From Auanema rhodensis (Eukaryota; Nematoda; Chromadorea; Rhabditida; Rhabditidae): DNA of 64,000 nt. A program made the position numbers and the translations under genes. Of this stretch, positions 47,101-61,100 are shown in pieces (position 1 is the stretch's first letter; every line of letters begins with the position of its first letter). The notes under the pieces were generated by a model, which did no database searches, was not told where the DNA came from, and saw nothing but the letters and a program-made list of their open reading frames with translations. The DNA lies in the NCBI GenBank assembly GCA_964057225.1, contig OZ059896.1:6696001-6760000 (forward strand). Reading direction: 5' to 3'.

Positions 47101-48909
47101 TGATGATCTTTGAGTAATTCGAACATTCACCGGGCACAACGTGACTACAGCCTGAACTTTTTTGTGAACAAATCTTGTGGATGGTGTCGATATAAACCTT
47201 TTTTCCGGAAACAGGAGAACTCCGAGCAAAATCTTACTAAGATTTTCAGATTCTACACATCTGAATACCCAACCTCAGACTATTTTAGTTTTATTTTAGT
47301 TGATGATCTTTGAGTAATTCGAACATTCACCGGGCACAACGTGACTACAGCCTGAACTTTTTTGTGAACAAATCTTGTGGATGGTGTCGATATAAACCTT
47401 TTTTCCGGAAACAGGAGAACTCGGAGCAAAATCTGACTCGGAAATTCCGATTCTACACATTTGAATACCCAACCTCAAGGTGTTTTTGTTTTGTTTTAGT
47501 TGATGATCTTGGAGTAAATCGGGCATTTACCGGGCACAACGTGCCTACAGCCTGAACTTTTTCGTGAACAAATCTTGTGAATGGGATCGATATAAACCTT
47601 TTTTTCGGAAACAGGAGAACTCGGAGCAAAATCTCACTAATTTTTTCAGATTCTACACATCTGAATACCCAACCTTAGACTATTTTAGTTTTATTTTAGT
47701 TGATGATCTTTGAGTAATTCGAACATTCACCGGGCACAACGTGCCTACAGCCTGAACTTTTTTGTGAACAAATCTTGTGGATGGTGTCGATATAAACCTT
47801 TTTTCCGGAAACAGGAGAACTCGGAGCAAAATCTCACTAATTTTTTCAGATTCTACACATCTGAATACCCAACCTTAGACTATTTTAGTTTTATTTTAGT
47901 TGATGATCTTTGAGTAATTCGAACATTCACCGGGCACAACGTGCCTACAGCCTGAACTTTTTTGTGAACAAATCTTGTGGATGGTGTCGATATAAACCTT
48001 TTTTCCGGAAACAGGAGAACTCGGAGCAAAATCTCACTAATTTTTTCAGATTCTACACATCTGAATACCCAACCTTAGACTATTTTAGTTTTATTTTAGT
48101 TGATGATCTTTGAGTAATTCGAACATTCACCGGGCACAACGTGACTACAGCCTGAACTTTTTTGTGAACAAATCTTGTGGATGGTGTCGATATAAACCTT
48201 TTTTCCGGAAACAGGAGAACTCGGAGCAAAATCTGACTCGGAAATTCCGATTCTACACATTTGAATACCCAACCTCAAGGTGTTTTTGTTTTGTTTTAGT
48301 TGATGATCTTGGAGTAAATCGGGCATTCACCGGGCACAACGTGACTACAGCCTGAACTTTTTTGTGAACAAATCTTGTGGATGGTGTCGATATAAACCTT
48401 TTTTCCGGAAACAGGAGAACTCCGAGCGAAATCTTACTAAGATTTTCAGATTCTACACATCTGAATACCCAACCTCAGACTATTTTAGTTTTATTTTAGT
48501 TGATGATCTTTGAGTAATTCGAACATTCACCGGGCACAACGTGACTACAGCCTGAACTTTTTTGTGAACAAATCTTGTGGATGGTGTCGATATAAACCTT
48601 TTTTCCGGAAACAGGAGAACTCGGAGCAAAATCTCACTAATTTTTTCAGATTCTACACATCTGAATACCCAACCTTAGACTATTTTAGTTTTATTTTAGT
48701 TGATGATCTTTGAGTAATTCGAACATTCACCGGGCACAACGTGCCTACAGCCTGAACTTTTTTGTGAACAAATCTTGTGGATGGTGTCGATATAAACCTT
48801 TTTTCCGGAAACAGGAGAACTCGGAGGAAAATCTCACTAATTTTTTCAGATTCTACACATCTGAATACCCAACCTTAGACTATTTTAGTTTTATTTTAGT
48901 TGATGATCT

Positions 48910-50509
48910 TTGAGTAATTCGAACATTCACCGGGCACAACGTGACTACAGCCTGAACTTTTTTGTGAACAAATCTTGTGGATGGTGTCGATATAAACCTT
49001 TTTTCCGGAAACAGGAGAACTCGGAGGAAAATCTCACTAATTTTTTCAGATTCTACACATCTGAATACCCAACCTTAGACTATTTTAGTTTTATTTTAGT
49101 TGATGATCTTTGAGTAATTCGAACATTCACCGGGCACAACGTGACTACAGCCTGAACTTTTTTGTGAACAAATCTTGTGGATGGTGTCGATATAAACCTT
49201 TTTTCCGGAAACAGGAGAACTCGGAGGAAAATCTCACTAATTTTTTCAGATTCTACACATCTGAATACCCAACCTTAGACTATTTTAGTTTTATTTTAGT
49301 TGATGATCTTTGAGTAATTCGAACATTCACCGGGCACAACGTGACTACAGCCTGAACTTTTTTGTGAACAAATCTTGTGGATGGTGTCGATATAAACCTT
49401 TTTTCCGGAAACAGGAGAACTCGGAGGAAAATCTCACTAATTTTTTCAGATTCTACACATCTGAATACCCAACCTTAGACTATTTTAGTTTTATTTTAGT
49501 TGATGATCTTTGAGTAATTCGAACATTCACCGGGCACAACGTGACTACAGCCTGAACTTTTTTGTGAACAAATCTTGTGGATGGTGTCGATATAAACCTT
49601 TTTTCCGGAAACAGGAGAACTCGGAGGAAAATCTCACTAATTTTTTCAGATTCTACACATCTGAATACCCAACCTTAGACTATTTTAGTTTTATTTTAGT
49701 TGATGATCTTTGAGTAATTCGAACATTCACCGGGCACAACGTGACTACAGCCTGAACTTTTTTGTGAACAAATCTTGTGGATGGTGTCGATATAAACCTT
49801 TTTTCCGGAAACAGGAGAACTCGGAGGAAAATCTCACTAATTTTTTCAGATTCTACACATCTGAATACCCAACCTTAGACTATTTTAGTTTTATTTTAGT
49901 TGATGATCTTTGAGTAATTCGAACATTCACCGGGCACAACGTGACTACAGCCTGAACTTTTTTGTGAACAAATCTTGTGGATGGTGTCGATATAAACCTT
50001 TTTTCCGGAAACAGGAGAACTCGGAGGAAAATCTCACTAATTTTTTCAGATTCTACACATCTGAATACCCAACCTTAGACTATTTTAGTTTTATTTTAGT
50101 TGATGATCTTTGAGTAATTCGAACATTCACCGGGCACAACGTGACTACAGCCTGAACTTTTTTGTGAACAAATCTTGTGGATGGTGTCGATATAAACCTT
50201 TTTTCCGGAAACAGGAGAACTCGGAGGAAAATCTCACTAATTTTTTCAGATTCTACACATCTGAATACCCAACCTTAGACTATTTTAGTTTTATTTTAGT
50301 TGATGATCTTTGAGTAATTCGAACATTCACCGGGCACAACGTGACTACAGCCTGAACTTTTTTGTGAACAAATCTTGTGGATGGTGTCGATATAAACCTT
50401 TTTTCCGGAAACAGGAGAACTCGGAGGAAAATCTCACTAATTTTTTCAGATTCTACACATCTGAATACCCAACCTTAGACTATTTTAGTTTTATTTTAGT
50501 TGATGATCT
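48910..50509. repeat. Run of eight identical 200-bp units
   Basis: Eight consecutive units are identical by eye and share GGAGGAAAATCTC, found elsewhere only in the preceding unit and one near 54625. This indicates a very recent local amplification. Confidence 0.85.
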
Positions 50510-53500
50510 TTGAGTAATTCGAACATTCACCGGGCACAACGTGACTACAGCCTGAACTTTTTTGTGAACAAATCTTGTGGATGGTGTCGATATAAACCTT
50601 TTTTCCGGAAACAGGAGAACTCCGAGCAAAATCTTACTAAGATTTTCAGATTCTACACATCTGAATACCCAACCTTAGACTATTTTAGTTTTATTTTAGT
50701 TGATGATCTTTGAGTAATTCGAACATTCACCGGGCACAACGTGACTACAGCCTGAACTTTTTTGTGAACAAATCTTGTGGATGGTGTCGATATAAACCTT
50801 TTTTCCGGAAACAGGAGAAGTCCGAGCAAAATCTTACTAAGATTTTCAGATTCTACACATCTGAATACCCAACCTTAGACTATTTTAGTTTTATTTTAGT
50901 TGATGATCTTTGAGTAATTCGAACATTCACCGGGCACAACGTGACTACAGCCTGAACTTTTTTGTGAACAAATCTTGTGGATGGTGTCGATCTAAACCTT
51001 TTTTCCGGAAGCAGGAGAACTCCGAGCAAAATCTTACTAAGATTTTCAGATTCTACACATCTGAATACCCAACCTTAGACTATTTTAGTTTTATTTTAGT
51101 TGATGATCTTTGAGTAATTCGAACATTCACCGGGCACAACGTGACTACAGCCTGAACTTTTTTGTGAACAAATCTTGTGGATGGTGTCGATATAAACCTT
51201 TTTTCCGGAAACAGGAGAAGTCCGAGCAAAATCTTACTAAGATTTTCAGATTCTACACATCTGAATACCCAACCTTAGACTATTTTAGTTTTATTTTAGT
51301 TGATGATCTTTGAGTAATTCGAACATTCACCGGGCACAACGTGACTACAGCCTGAACTTTTTTGTGAACAAATCTTGTGGATGGTGTCGATATAAACCTT
51401 TTTTCCGGAAACAGGAGAACTCCGAGCGAAATCTTACTAAGATTTTCAGATTCTACACATCTGAATACCCAACCTTAGACTATTTTAGTTTTATTTTAGT
51501 TGATGATCTTTGAGTAAATCGCAGATTCAACGGGCACAACGTGACTACAGCCTGAACTTTTTTGTGAACAAATCTTGTGGATGGTGTCGATATAAACCTT
51601 TTTTCCGGAAACAGGAGAACTCGGAGCAAAATCTCACTAATTTTTTCAGATTCTACACATCTGAATACCCAACCTTAGACTATTTTAGTTTTATTTTAGT
51701 TGATGATCTTGGAGTAATTCGAACATTCACCGGGCACAACGTGCCTACAGCCTGAACTTTTTTGTGAACAAATACTGTGGATGGTGTCGATATAAACCTT
51801 TTTTCCGGAAATAGGAAAACTCCGAGCGAAATCTTACTAAGATTTTCAGATTCTACACATCTGAATACCCAACCTTAGACTATTTTAGTTTTATTTTAGT
51901 TGATGATCTTCGAGTAATTCGAACATTCACCGGGCACAACGTGACTACAGCCTGAACTTTTTTGTGAACAAATCCTGTGGATGGTGTCGATCTAAACCTT
52001 TTTTCCGGAAGCAGGAGAACTCCGAGCAAAATCTTACTAAGATTTTCAGATTCTACACATCTGAATACCCAACCTTAGACTATTTTAGTTTTATTTTAGT
52101 TGATGATCTTCGAGTAATTCGAACATTCACCGGGCACAACGTGACTACAGCCTGAACTTTTTTGTGAACAAATCCTGTGGATGGTGTCGATCTAAACCTT
52201 TTTTCCGGAAACAGGAGAACTCGGAGCAAAATCTCACTAATTTTTTCAGATTCTACACATCTGAATACCCAACCTTAGACTATTTTAGTTTTATTTTAGT
52301 TGATGATCTTTGAGTAATTCGAACATTCACCGGGCACAACGTGACTACAGCCTGAACTTTTTTGTGAACAAATCTTGTGGATGGTGTCGATATAAACCTT
52401 TTTTCCGGAAACAGGAGAACTCGGAGCAAAATCTCACTAATTTTTTCAGATTCTACACATCTGAATACCCAACCTTAGACTATTTTAGTTTTATTTTAGT
52501 TGATGATCTTTGAGTAAATCGCAGATTCAACGGGCACAACGTGCCTACAGCCTGAACTTTTTTGTGAACAAATCTTGTGGATGGTGTCGATATAAACCTT
52601 TTTTCCGGAAACAGGAGAACTCGGAGCAAAATCTCACTAATTTTTTCAGATTCTACACATCTGAATACCCAACCTTAGACTATTTTAGTTTTATTTTAGT
52701 TGATGATCTTTGAGTAATTCGAACATTCACCGGGCACAACGTGACTACAGCCTGAACTTTTTTGTGAACAAATCTTGTGGATGGTGTCGATATAAACCTT
52801 TTTTCCGGAAACAGGAGAACTCGGAGCAAAATCTCACTAATTTTTTCAGATTCTACACATCTGAATACCCAACCTTAGACTATTTTAGTTTTATTTTAGT
52901 TGATGATCTTTGAGTAATTCGAACATTCACCGGGCTCAACGTGACTACAGCCTGAACTTTTTTGTGAACAAATCTTGTGGATGGTGTCGATATAAACCTT
53001 TTTTCCGGAAACAGGAGAACTCGGAGCAAAATCTCACTAATTTTTTCAGATTCTACACATCTGAATACCCAACCTTAGACTATTTTAGTTTTATTTTAGT
53101 TGATGATCTTTGAGTAATTCGAACATTCACCGGGCTCAACGTGACTACAGCCTGAACTTTTTTGTGAACAAATCTTGTGGATGGTGTCGATATAAACCTT
53201 TTTTCCGGAAACAGGAGAACTCGGAGCAAAATCTCACTAATTTTTTCAGATTCTACACATCTGAATACCCAACCTTAGACTATTTTAGTTTTATTTTAGT
53301 TGATGATCTTTGAGTAATTCGAACATTCACCGGGCACAACGTGACTACAGCCTGAACTTTTTTGTGAACAAATCTTGTGGATGGTGTCGATATAAACCTT
53401 TTTTCCGGAAACAGGAGAACTCGGAGCAAAATCTCACTAATTTTTTCAGATTCTACACATCTGAATACCCAACCTTAGACTATTTTAGTTTTATTTTAGT

Positions 53501-55109
53501 TGATGATCTTTGAGTAAATCGCAGATTCAACGGGCACAACGTGCCTACAGCCTGAACTTTTTTGTGAACAAATCCTGTGGATGGTGTCGATATAAACCTT
53601 TTTTCCGGAAACAGGAGAACTCGGAGCAAAATCTCACTAATTTTTTCAGATTCTACACATCTGAATACCCAACCTTAGACTATTTTAGTTTTATTTTAGT
53701 TGATGATCTTTGAGTAAATCGCAGATTCAACGGGCACAACGTGCCTACCGCCTGAACTTTTTTGTGAACAAATCTTGTGGATGGTGTCGATATAAACCTT
53801 TTTTCCGGAAACAGGAGAACTCGGAGCAAAATCTCACTAATTTTTTCAGATTCTACACATCTGAATACCCAACCTTAGACTATTTTAGTTTTATTTTAGT
53901 TGATGATCTTTGAGTAAATCGCAGATTCAACGGGCACAACGTGCCTACAGCCTGAACTTTTTTGTGAACAAATCCTGTGGATGGTGTCGATATAAACCTT
54001 TTTTCCGGAAACAGGAGAACTCGGAGCAAAATCTCACTAATTTTTTCAGATTCTACACATCTGAATACCCAACCTTAGACTATTTTAGTTTTATTTTAGT
54101 TGATGATCTTTGAGTAATTCGAACATTCACCGGGCACAACGTGACTACAGCCTGAACTTTTTTGTGAACAAATCTTGTGGATGGTGTCGATATAAACCTT
54201 TTTTCCGGAAAGAGGAGAACTCGGAGCAAAATCTCACTAATTTTTTCAGATTCTACACATCTGAATACCCAACCTTAGACTATTTTAGTTTTATTTTAGT
54301 TGATGATCTTTGAGTAAATCGCAGATTCAACGGGCACAACGTGCCTACAGCCTGAACTTTTTTGTGAACAAATCCTGTGGATGGTGTCGATATAAACCTT
54401 TTTTCCGGAAACAGGAGAACTCGGAGCAAAATCTCACTAATTTTTTCAGATTCTACACATCTGAATACCCAACCTTAGACTATTTTAGTTTTATTTTAGT
54501 TGATGATCTTTGAGTAATTCGAACATTCACCGGGCACAACGTGCCTACAGCCTGAACTTTTTTGTGAACAAATCTTGTGGATGGTGTCGATATAAACCTT
54601 TTTTCCGGAAACAGGAGAACTCGGAGGAAAATCTCACTAATTTTTTCAGATTCTACACATCTGAATACCCAACCTTAGACTATTTTAGTTTTATTTTAGT
54701 TGATGATCTTTGAGTAATTCGAACATTCACCGTTCGCAACGTGCCTACAGCCTGAACTTTTTTGTGAACAAATCCTGTGGATGGTGTCGATATAAACCTT
54801 TTTTCCGGAAACAGGAGAAGTCCGAGCAAAATCTTACTAATTTTTTCAGATTCTACACATCTGAATACCCAACCTTAGACTATTTTAGTTTTATTTTAGT
54901 TGATGATCTTTGAGTAATTCGAACATTCACCGGGCACAACGTGCCTACAGCCTGAACTTTTTTGTGAACAAATCTTGTGGATGGTGTCGATATAAACCTT
55001 TTTTCCGGAAACAGGAGAACTCGGAGCAAAATCTCACTAATTTTTTCAGATTCTACACATCTGAATACCCAACCTTAGACTATTTTAGTTTTATTTTAGT
55101 TGATGATCT

Positions 55110-58100
55110 TTGAGTAATTCGAACATTCACCGGGCACAACGTACCTACAGCCTGAACTTTTTTGTGAACAAATCTTGTGGATGGTGTCGATATAAACCTT
55201 TTTTCCGGAAATAGGAAAACTCCGAGCGAAATCTTACTAAGATTTTCAGATTCTACCAATCTGAATACCCAACCTCAGACTATTTTAGTTTTATTTTAGT
55301 TGATGATCTTTGAGTAATTCGAACATTCACCGGGCACAACGTGCCTACAGCCTGAACTTTTTTGTGAACAAATCTTGTGGATGGTGTCGATATAAACCTT
55401 TTTTCCGGAAATAGGAAAACTCCGAGCGAAATCTTACTAAGATTTTCAGATTCTACACATCTGAATACCCAACCTTAGACTTTTTTTAGTTCTATTTCAG
55501 TTGATGATCTTTGAGTAATTCGAACATTCACCGGGCACAACGTACCTACAGCCTGAATTTTTTTGTGAACAAATACTGTGGATGGTGTCGATATAAACCT
55601 TTTTTCCGGAAATAGGAAAACTCCGAGCGAAATCTTACTAAGATTTTCAGATTCTACACATCTGAATACCCAACCTTAGACTTTTTTTAGTTCTATTTCA
55701 GTTGATGATCTTTGAGTAATTCGAACATTCACCGGGCACAACGTACCTACAGCCTGAACTTTTTTGTGAACAAATACTGTGGATGGTGTCGATATAAACC
55801 TTTTTTCCGGAAATAGGAAAACTCCGAGCGAAATCTTACTAAGATTTTCAGATTCTACACATCTGAATACCCAACCTTAGACTATTTTAGTTTTATTTTA
55901 GTTGATGATCTTTGAGTAATTCGAACATTCACCGGGCACAACGTACCTACAGCCTGAATTTTTTTGTGAACAAATACTGTGGATGGTGTCGATATAAACC
56001 TTTTTTCCGGAAATAGGAAAACTCCGAGCGAAATCTTACTAAGATTTTCAGATTCTACACATCTGAATACCCAACCTTAGACTTTTTTTAGTTCTATTTC
56101 AGTTGATGATCTTTGAGTAATTCGAACATTCACCGGGCACAACGTGCCTACAGCCTGAACTTTTTTGTGAACAAATACTGTGGATGTTGTCGATATAAAC
56201 CTTTTTTCCGGAGATAGGAAAACTCCGAGCGAAATCTTACTAAGATTTTCAGATTCTACACATCTGAATACCCAACCTTAGACTATTTTAGTTTTATTTT
56301 AGTTGATAATCTTTGAGTAATTCGAACATTCACCGGGCACAACGTGCCTACAGCCTGAACTTTTTTGTGAACAAATACTGTGGATGTTGTCGATATAAAC
56401 CTTTTTTCCGGAAATAGGAAAACTCCGAGCGAAATCTTACTAAGATTTTCAGATTCTACACATCTGAATACCCAACCTCAGACTATTTTAGTTTTATTTT
56501 AGTTGATGATCTTTGAGTAATTCGAACATTCACCGGGCACAACGTACCTACAGCCTGAACTTTTTTGTGAACAAATACTGTGGATGGTGTCGATATAAAC
56601 CTTTTTTCCGGAAATAGGAAAACTCCGAGCGAAATCTTACTAAGATTTTCAGATTCTACACATCTGAATACCCAACCTTAGACTATTTTAGTTTTATTTT
56701 AGTTGATGATCTTTGAGTAATTCGAACATTCACCGGGCACAACGTACCTACAGCCTGAATTTTTTTGTGAACAAATACTGTGGATGGTGTCGATATAAAC
56801 CTTTTTTCCGGAAATAGGAAAACTCCGAGCGAAATCTTACTAAGATTTTCAGATTCTACACATCTGAATACCCAACCTTAGACTATTTTAGTTTTATTTC
56901 AGTTGATGATCTTTGAGTAATTCGAACATTCACCGGGCACAACGTGCCTACAGCCTGAACTTTTTTGTGAACAAATACTGTGGATGTTGTCGATATAAAC
57001 CTTTTTTCCGGAGATAGGAAAACTCCGAGCTAAATCTTACTAAGATTTTCAGATTCTACACATCTGAATACCCAACCTTAGACTATTTTAGTTTTATTTT
57101 AGTTGATAATCTTTGAGTAATTCGAACATTCACCGGGCACAACGTGCCTACAGCCTGAACTTTTTTGTGAACAAATACTGTGGATGTTGTCGATATAAAC
57201 CTTTTTTCCGGAAATAGGAAAACTCCGAGCGAAATCTTACTAAGATTTTCAGATTCTACACATCTGAATACCCAACCTTAGACTATTTTAGTTTTATTTT
57301 AGTTGATGATCTTGGAGTAATTCGAACATTCACCGGGCACAACGTGCCTACAGCCTGAACTTTTTTGTGAACAAATACTGTGGATGGTGTCGATATAAAC
57401 CTTTTTTCCGGAAATAAGAAAACTCCGAGCGAAATCTTACTAAGATTTTCAGATTCTACACATCTGAATACCCAACCTTAGACTATTTTAGTTTTATTTT
57501 AGTTGATAATCTTTGAGTAATTCGAACATTCACCGGGCACAACGTGCCTACAGCCTGAACTTTTTTGTGAACAAATACTGTGGATGGTGTCGATATAAAC
57601 CTTTTTTCCGGAAATAGGAAAACTCCGAGCGAAATCTTACTAAGATTTTCAGATTCTACACATCTGAATACCCAACCTTAGACTATTTTAGTTTTATTTT
57701 AGTTGATGATCTTGGAGTAATTCGAACATTCAACGGGCACAACGTGCCTACAGCCTGAACTTTTTTGTGAACAAATACTGTGGATGGTGTCGATATAAAC
57801 CTTTTTTCCGGAAATAGGAAAACTCCGAGCGAAATCTTACTAAGATTTTCAGATTCTACACATCTGAATACCCAACCTTAGACTATTTTAGTTTTATTTT
57901 AGTTGATAATCTTTGAGTAATTCGAACATTCACCGGGCACAACGTGCCTACAGCCTGAACTTTTTTGTGAACAAATACTGTGGATGGTGTCGATATAAAC
58001 CTTTTTTCCGGAAATAGGAAAACTCCGAGCGAAATCTTACTAAGATTTTCAGATTCTACACATCTGAATACCCAACCTTAGACTATTTTAGTTTTATTTT

Positions 58101-61100
58101 AGTTGATGATCTTGGAGTAATTCGAACATTCACCGGGCACAACGTGCCTACAGCCTGAACTTTTTTGTGAACAAATACTGTGGATGGTGTCGATATAAAC
58201 CTTTTTTCCGGAAATAGGAAAACTCCGAGCGAAATCTTACTAAGATTTTCAGATTCTACACATCTGAATACCCAACCTTAGACTATTTTAGTTTTATTTT
58301 AGTTGATGATCTTGGAGTAATTCGAACATTCACCGGGCACAACGTGCCTACAGCCTGAACTTTTTTGTGAACAAATACTGTGGATGGTGTCGATATAAAC
58401 CTTTTTTCCGGAAATAGGAAAACTCCGAGCGAAATCTTACTAAGATTTTCAGATTCTACACATCTGAATACCCAACCTTAGACTATTTTAGTTTTATTTT
58501 AGTTGATGATCTTTGAGTAATTCGAACATTCACCGGGCACAACGTGCCTACAGCCTGAACTTTTTTGTGAACAAATCCTGTGGATGGTGTCGATATAAAC
58601 CTTTTTTCCGGAAACAGGAGAACTCGGAGCAAAATCTTACTAAGATTTTCAGATTCTACACATCTGAATACCCAACCTTAGACTATTTTAGTTTTATTTT
58701 AGTTGATGATCTTTGAGTAATTCGAACATTCACCGGGCACAACGTGCCTACAGCCTGAACTTTTTTGTGAACAAATCCTGTGGATGGTGTCGATATAAAC
58801 CTTTTTTCCGGAAACAGGAGAACTCGGAGCAAAATCTCACTAATTTTTTCAGATTCTACACATCTGAATACCCAACCTTAGACTATTTTAGTTTTATTTT
58901 AGTTGATGATCTTTGAGTAATTCGAACATTCACCGGGCACAACGTGCCTACAGCCTGAACTTTTTTGTGAACAAATCCTGTGGATGGTGTCGATATAAAC
59001 CTTTTTTCCGGAAATAGGAAAACTCCGAGCGAAATCTTACTAAGATTTTCAGATTCTACACATCTGAATACCCAACCTTAGACTATTTTAGTTTTATTTT
59101 AGTTGATGATCTTGGAGTAATTCGAACATTCACCGGGCACAACGTGCCTACAGCCTGAACTTTTTTGTGAACAAATACTGTGGATGGTGTCGATATAAAC
59201 CTTTTTTCCGGAAATAGAAAAACTCCGAGCGAAATCTTACTAAGATTTTCAGATTCTACACATCTGAATACCCAACCTTAGACTACTTTAGTTTTATTTT
59301 AGTTGATGATCTTTGAGTAATTCGAACATTCACCGGGCACAACGTGCCTACAGCCTGAACTTTTTTGTGAACAAATCCTGTGGATGGTGTCGATATAAAC
59401 CTTTTTTCCGGAAATAGGAAAACTCCGAGCGAAATCTTACTAAGATTTTCAGATTCTACACATCTGAATACCCAACCTTAGACTATTTTAGTTTTATTTT
59501 AGTTGATGATCTTGGAGTAATTCGAACATTCACCGGGCACAACGTGCCTACAGCCTGAACTTTTTTGTGAACAAATACTGTGGATGGTGTCGATATAAAC
59601 CTTTTTTCCGGAAATAGAAAAACTCCGAGCGAAATCTTACTAAGATTTTCAGATTCTACACATCTGAATACCCAACCTTAGACTATTTTAGTTTTATTTT
59701 AGTTGATGATCTTTGAGTAATTCGAACATTCACCGGGCACAACGTGCCTACAGCCTGAACTTTTTTGTGAACAAATCCTGTGGATGGTGTCGATATAAAC
59801 CTTTTTTCCGGAAACAGGAGAACTCGGAGCAAAATCTTACTAAGATTTTCAGATTCTACACATCTGAATACCCAACCTTAGACTATTTTAGTTTTATTTT
59901 AGTTGATGATCTTGGAGTAATTCGAACATTCACCGGGCACAACGTGCCTACAGCCTGAACTTTTTTGTGAACAAATCCTGTGGATGGTGTCGATATAAAC
60001 CTTTTTTCCGGAAATAGAAAAACTCCGAGCGAAATCTTACTAAGATTTTCAGATTCTACACATCTGAATACCCAACCTTAGACTATTTTAGTTTTATTTT
60101 AGTTGATGATCTTGGAGTAATTCGAACATTCACCGGGCACAACGTGCCTACAGCCTGAACTTTTTTGTGAACAAATACTGTGGATGGTGTCGATATAAAC
60201 CTTTTTTCCGGAAATAGAAAAACTCCGAGCGAAATCTTACTAAGATTTTCAGATTCTACACATCTGAATACCCAACCTTAGACTATTTTAGTTTTATTTT
60301 AGTTGATGATCTTTGAGTAATTCGAACATTCACCGGGCACAACGTGCCTACAGCCTGAACTTTTTTGTGAACAAATCCTGTGGATGGTGTCGATATAAAC
60401 CTTTTTTCCGGAAATAGGAAAACTCCGAGCGAAATCTTACTAAGATTTTCAGATTCTACACATCTGAATACCCAACCTTAGACTATTTTAGTTTTATTTT
60501 AGTTGATGATCTTTGAGTAATTCGAACATTCACCGGGCACAACGTGCCTACAGCCTGAATTTTTTTGTGAACAAATCCTGTGGATGGTGTCGATATAAAC
60601 CTTTTTTCCGGAAACAGGAGAAGTCCGAGCAAAATCTTACTAAGATTTTCAGATTCTACACATCTGAATACCCAACCTTAGACTATTTTAGTTTTATTTT
60701 AGTTGATGATCTTTGAGTAATTCGAACATTCACCGGGCACAACGTGCCTACAGCCTGAACTTTTTTGTGAACAAATCCTGTGGATGGTGTCGATATAAAC
60801 CTTTTTTCCGGAAACAGGAGAAGTCCGAGCAAAATCTTACTAAGATTTTCAGATTCTACACATCTGAATACCCAACCTTAGACTATTTTAGTTTTATTTT
60901 AGTTGATGATCTTTGAGTAATTCGAACATTCACCGGGCACAACGTGCCTACAGCCTGAACTTTTTTGTGAACAAATCCTGTGGATGGTGTCGATATAAAC
61001 CTTTTTTCCGGAAACAGGAGAAGTCCGAGCAAAATCTTACTAAGATTTTCAGATTCTACACATCTGAATACCCAACCTTAGACTATTTTAGTTTTATTTT

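Noticed and set aside
37300-48326. 76-codon minus-strand frames in the diverged satellite units
   Set aside because: They appear only where the diverged subfamily removes stops, are identical copies of the repeat, and have no similarity to known proteins.
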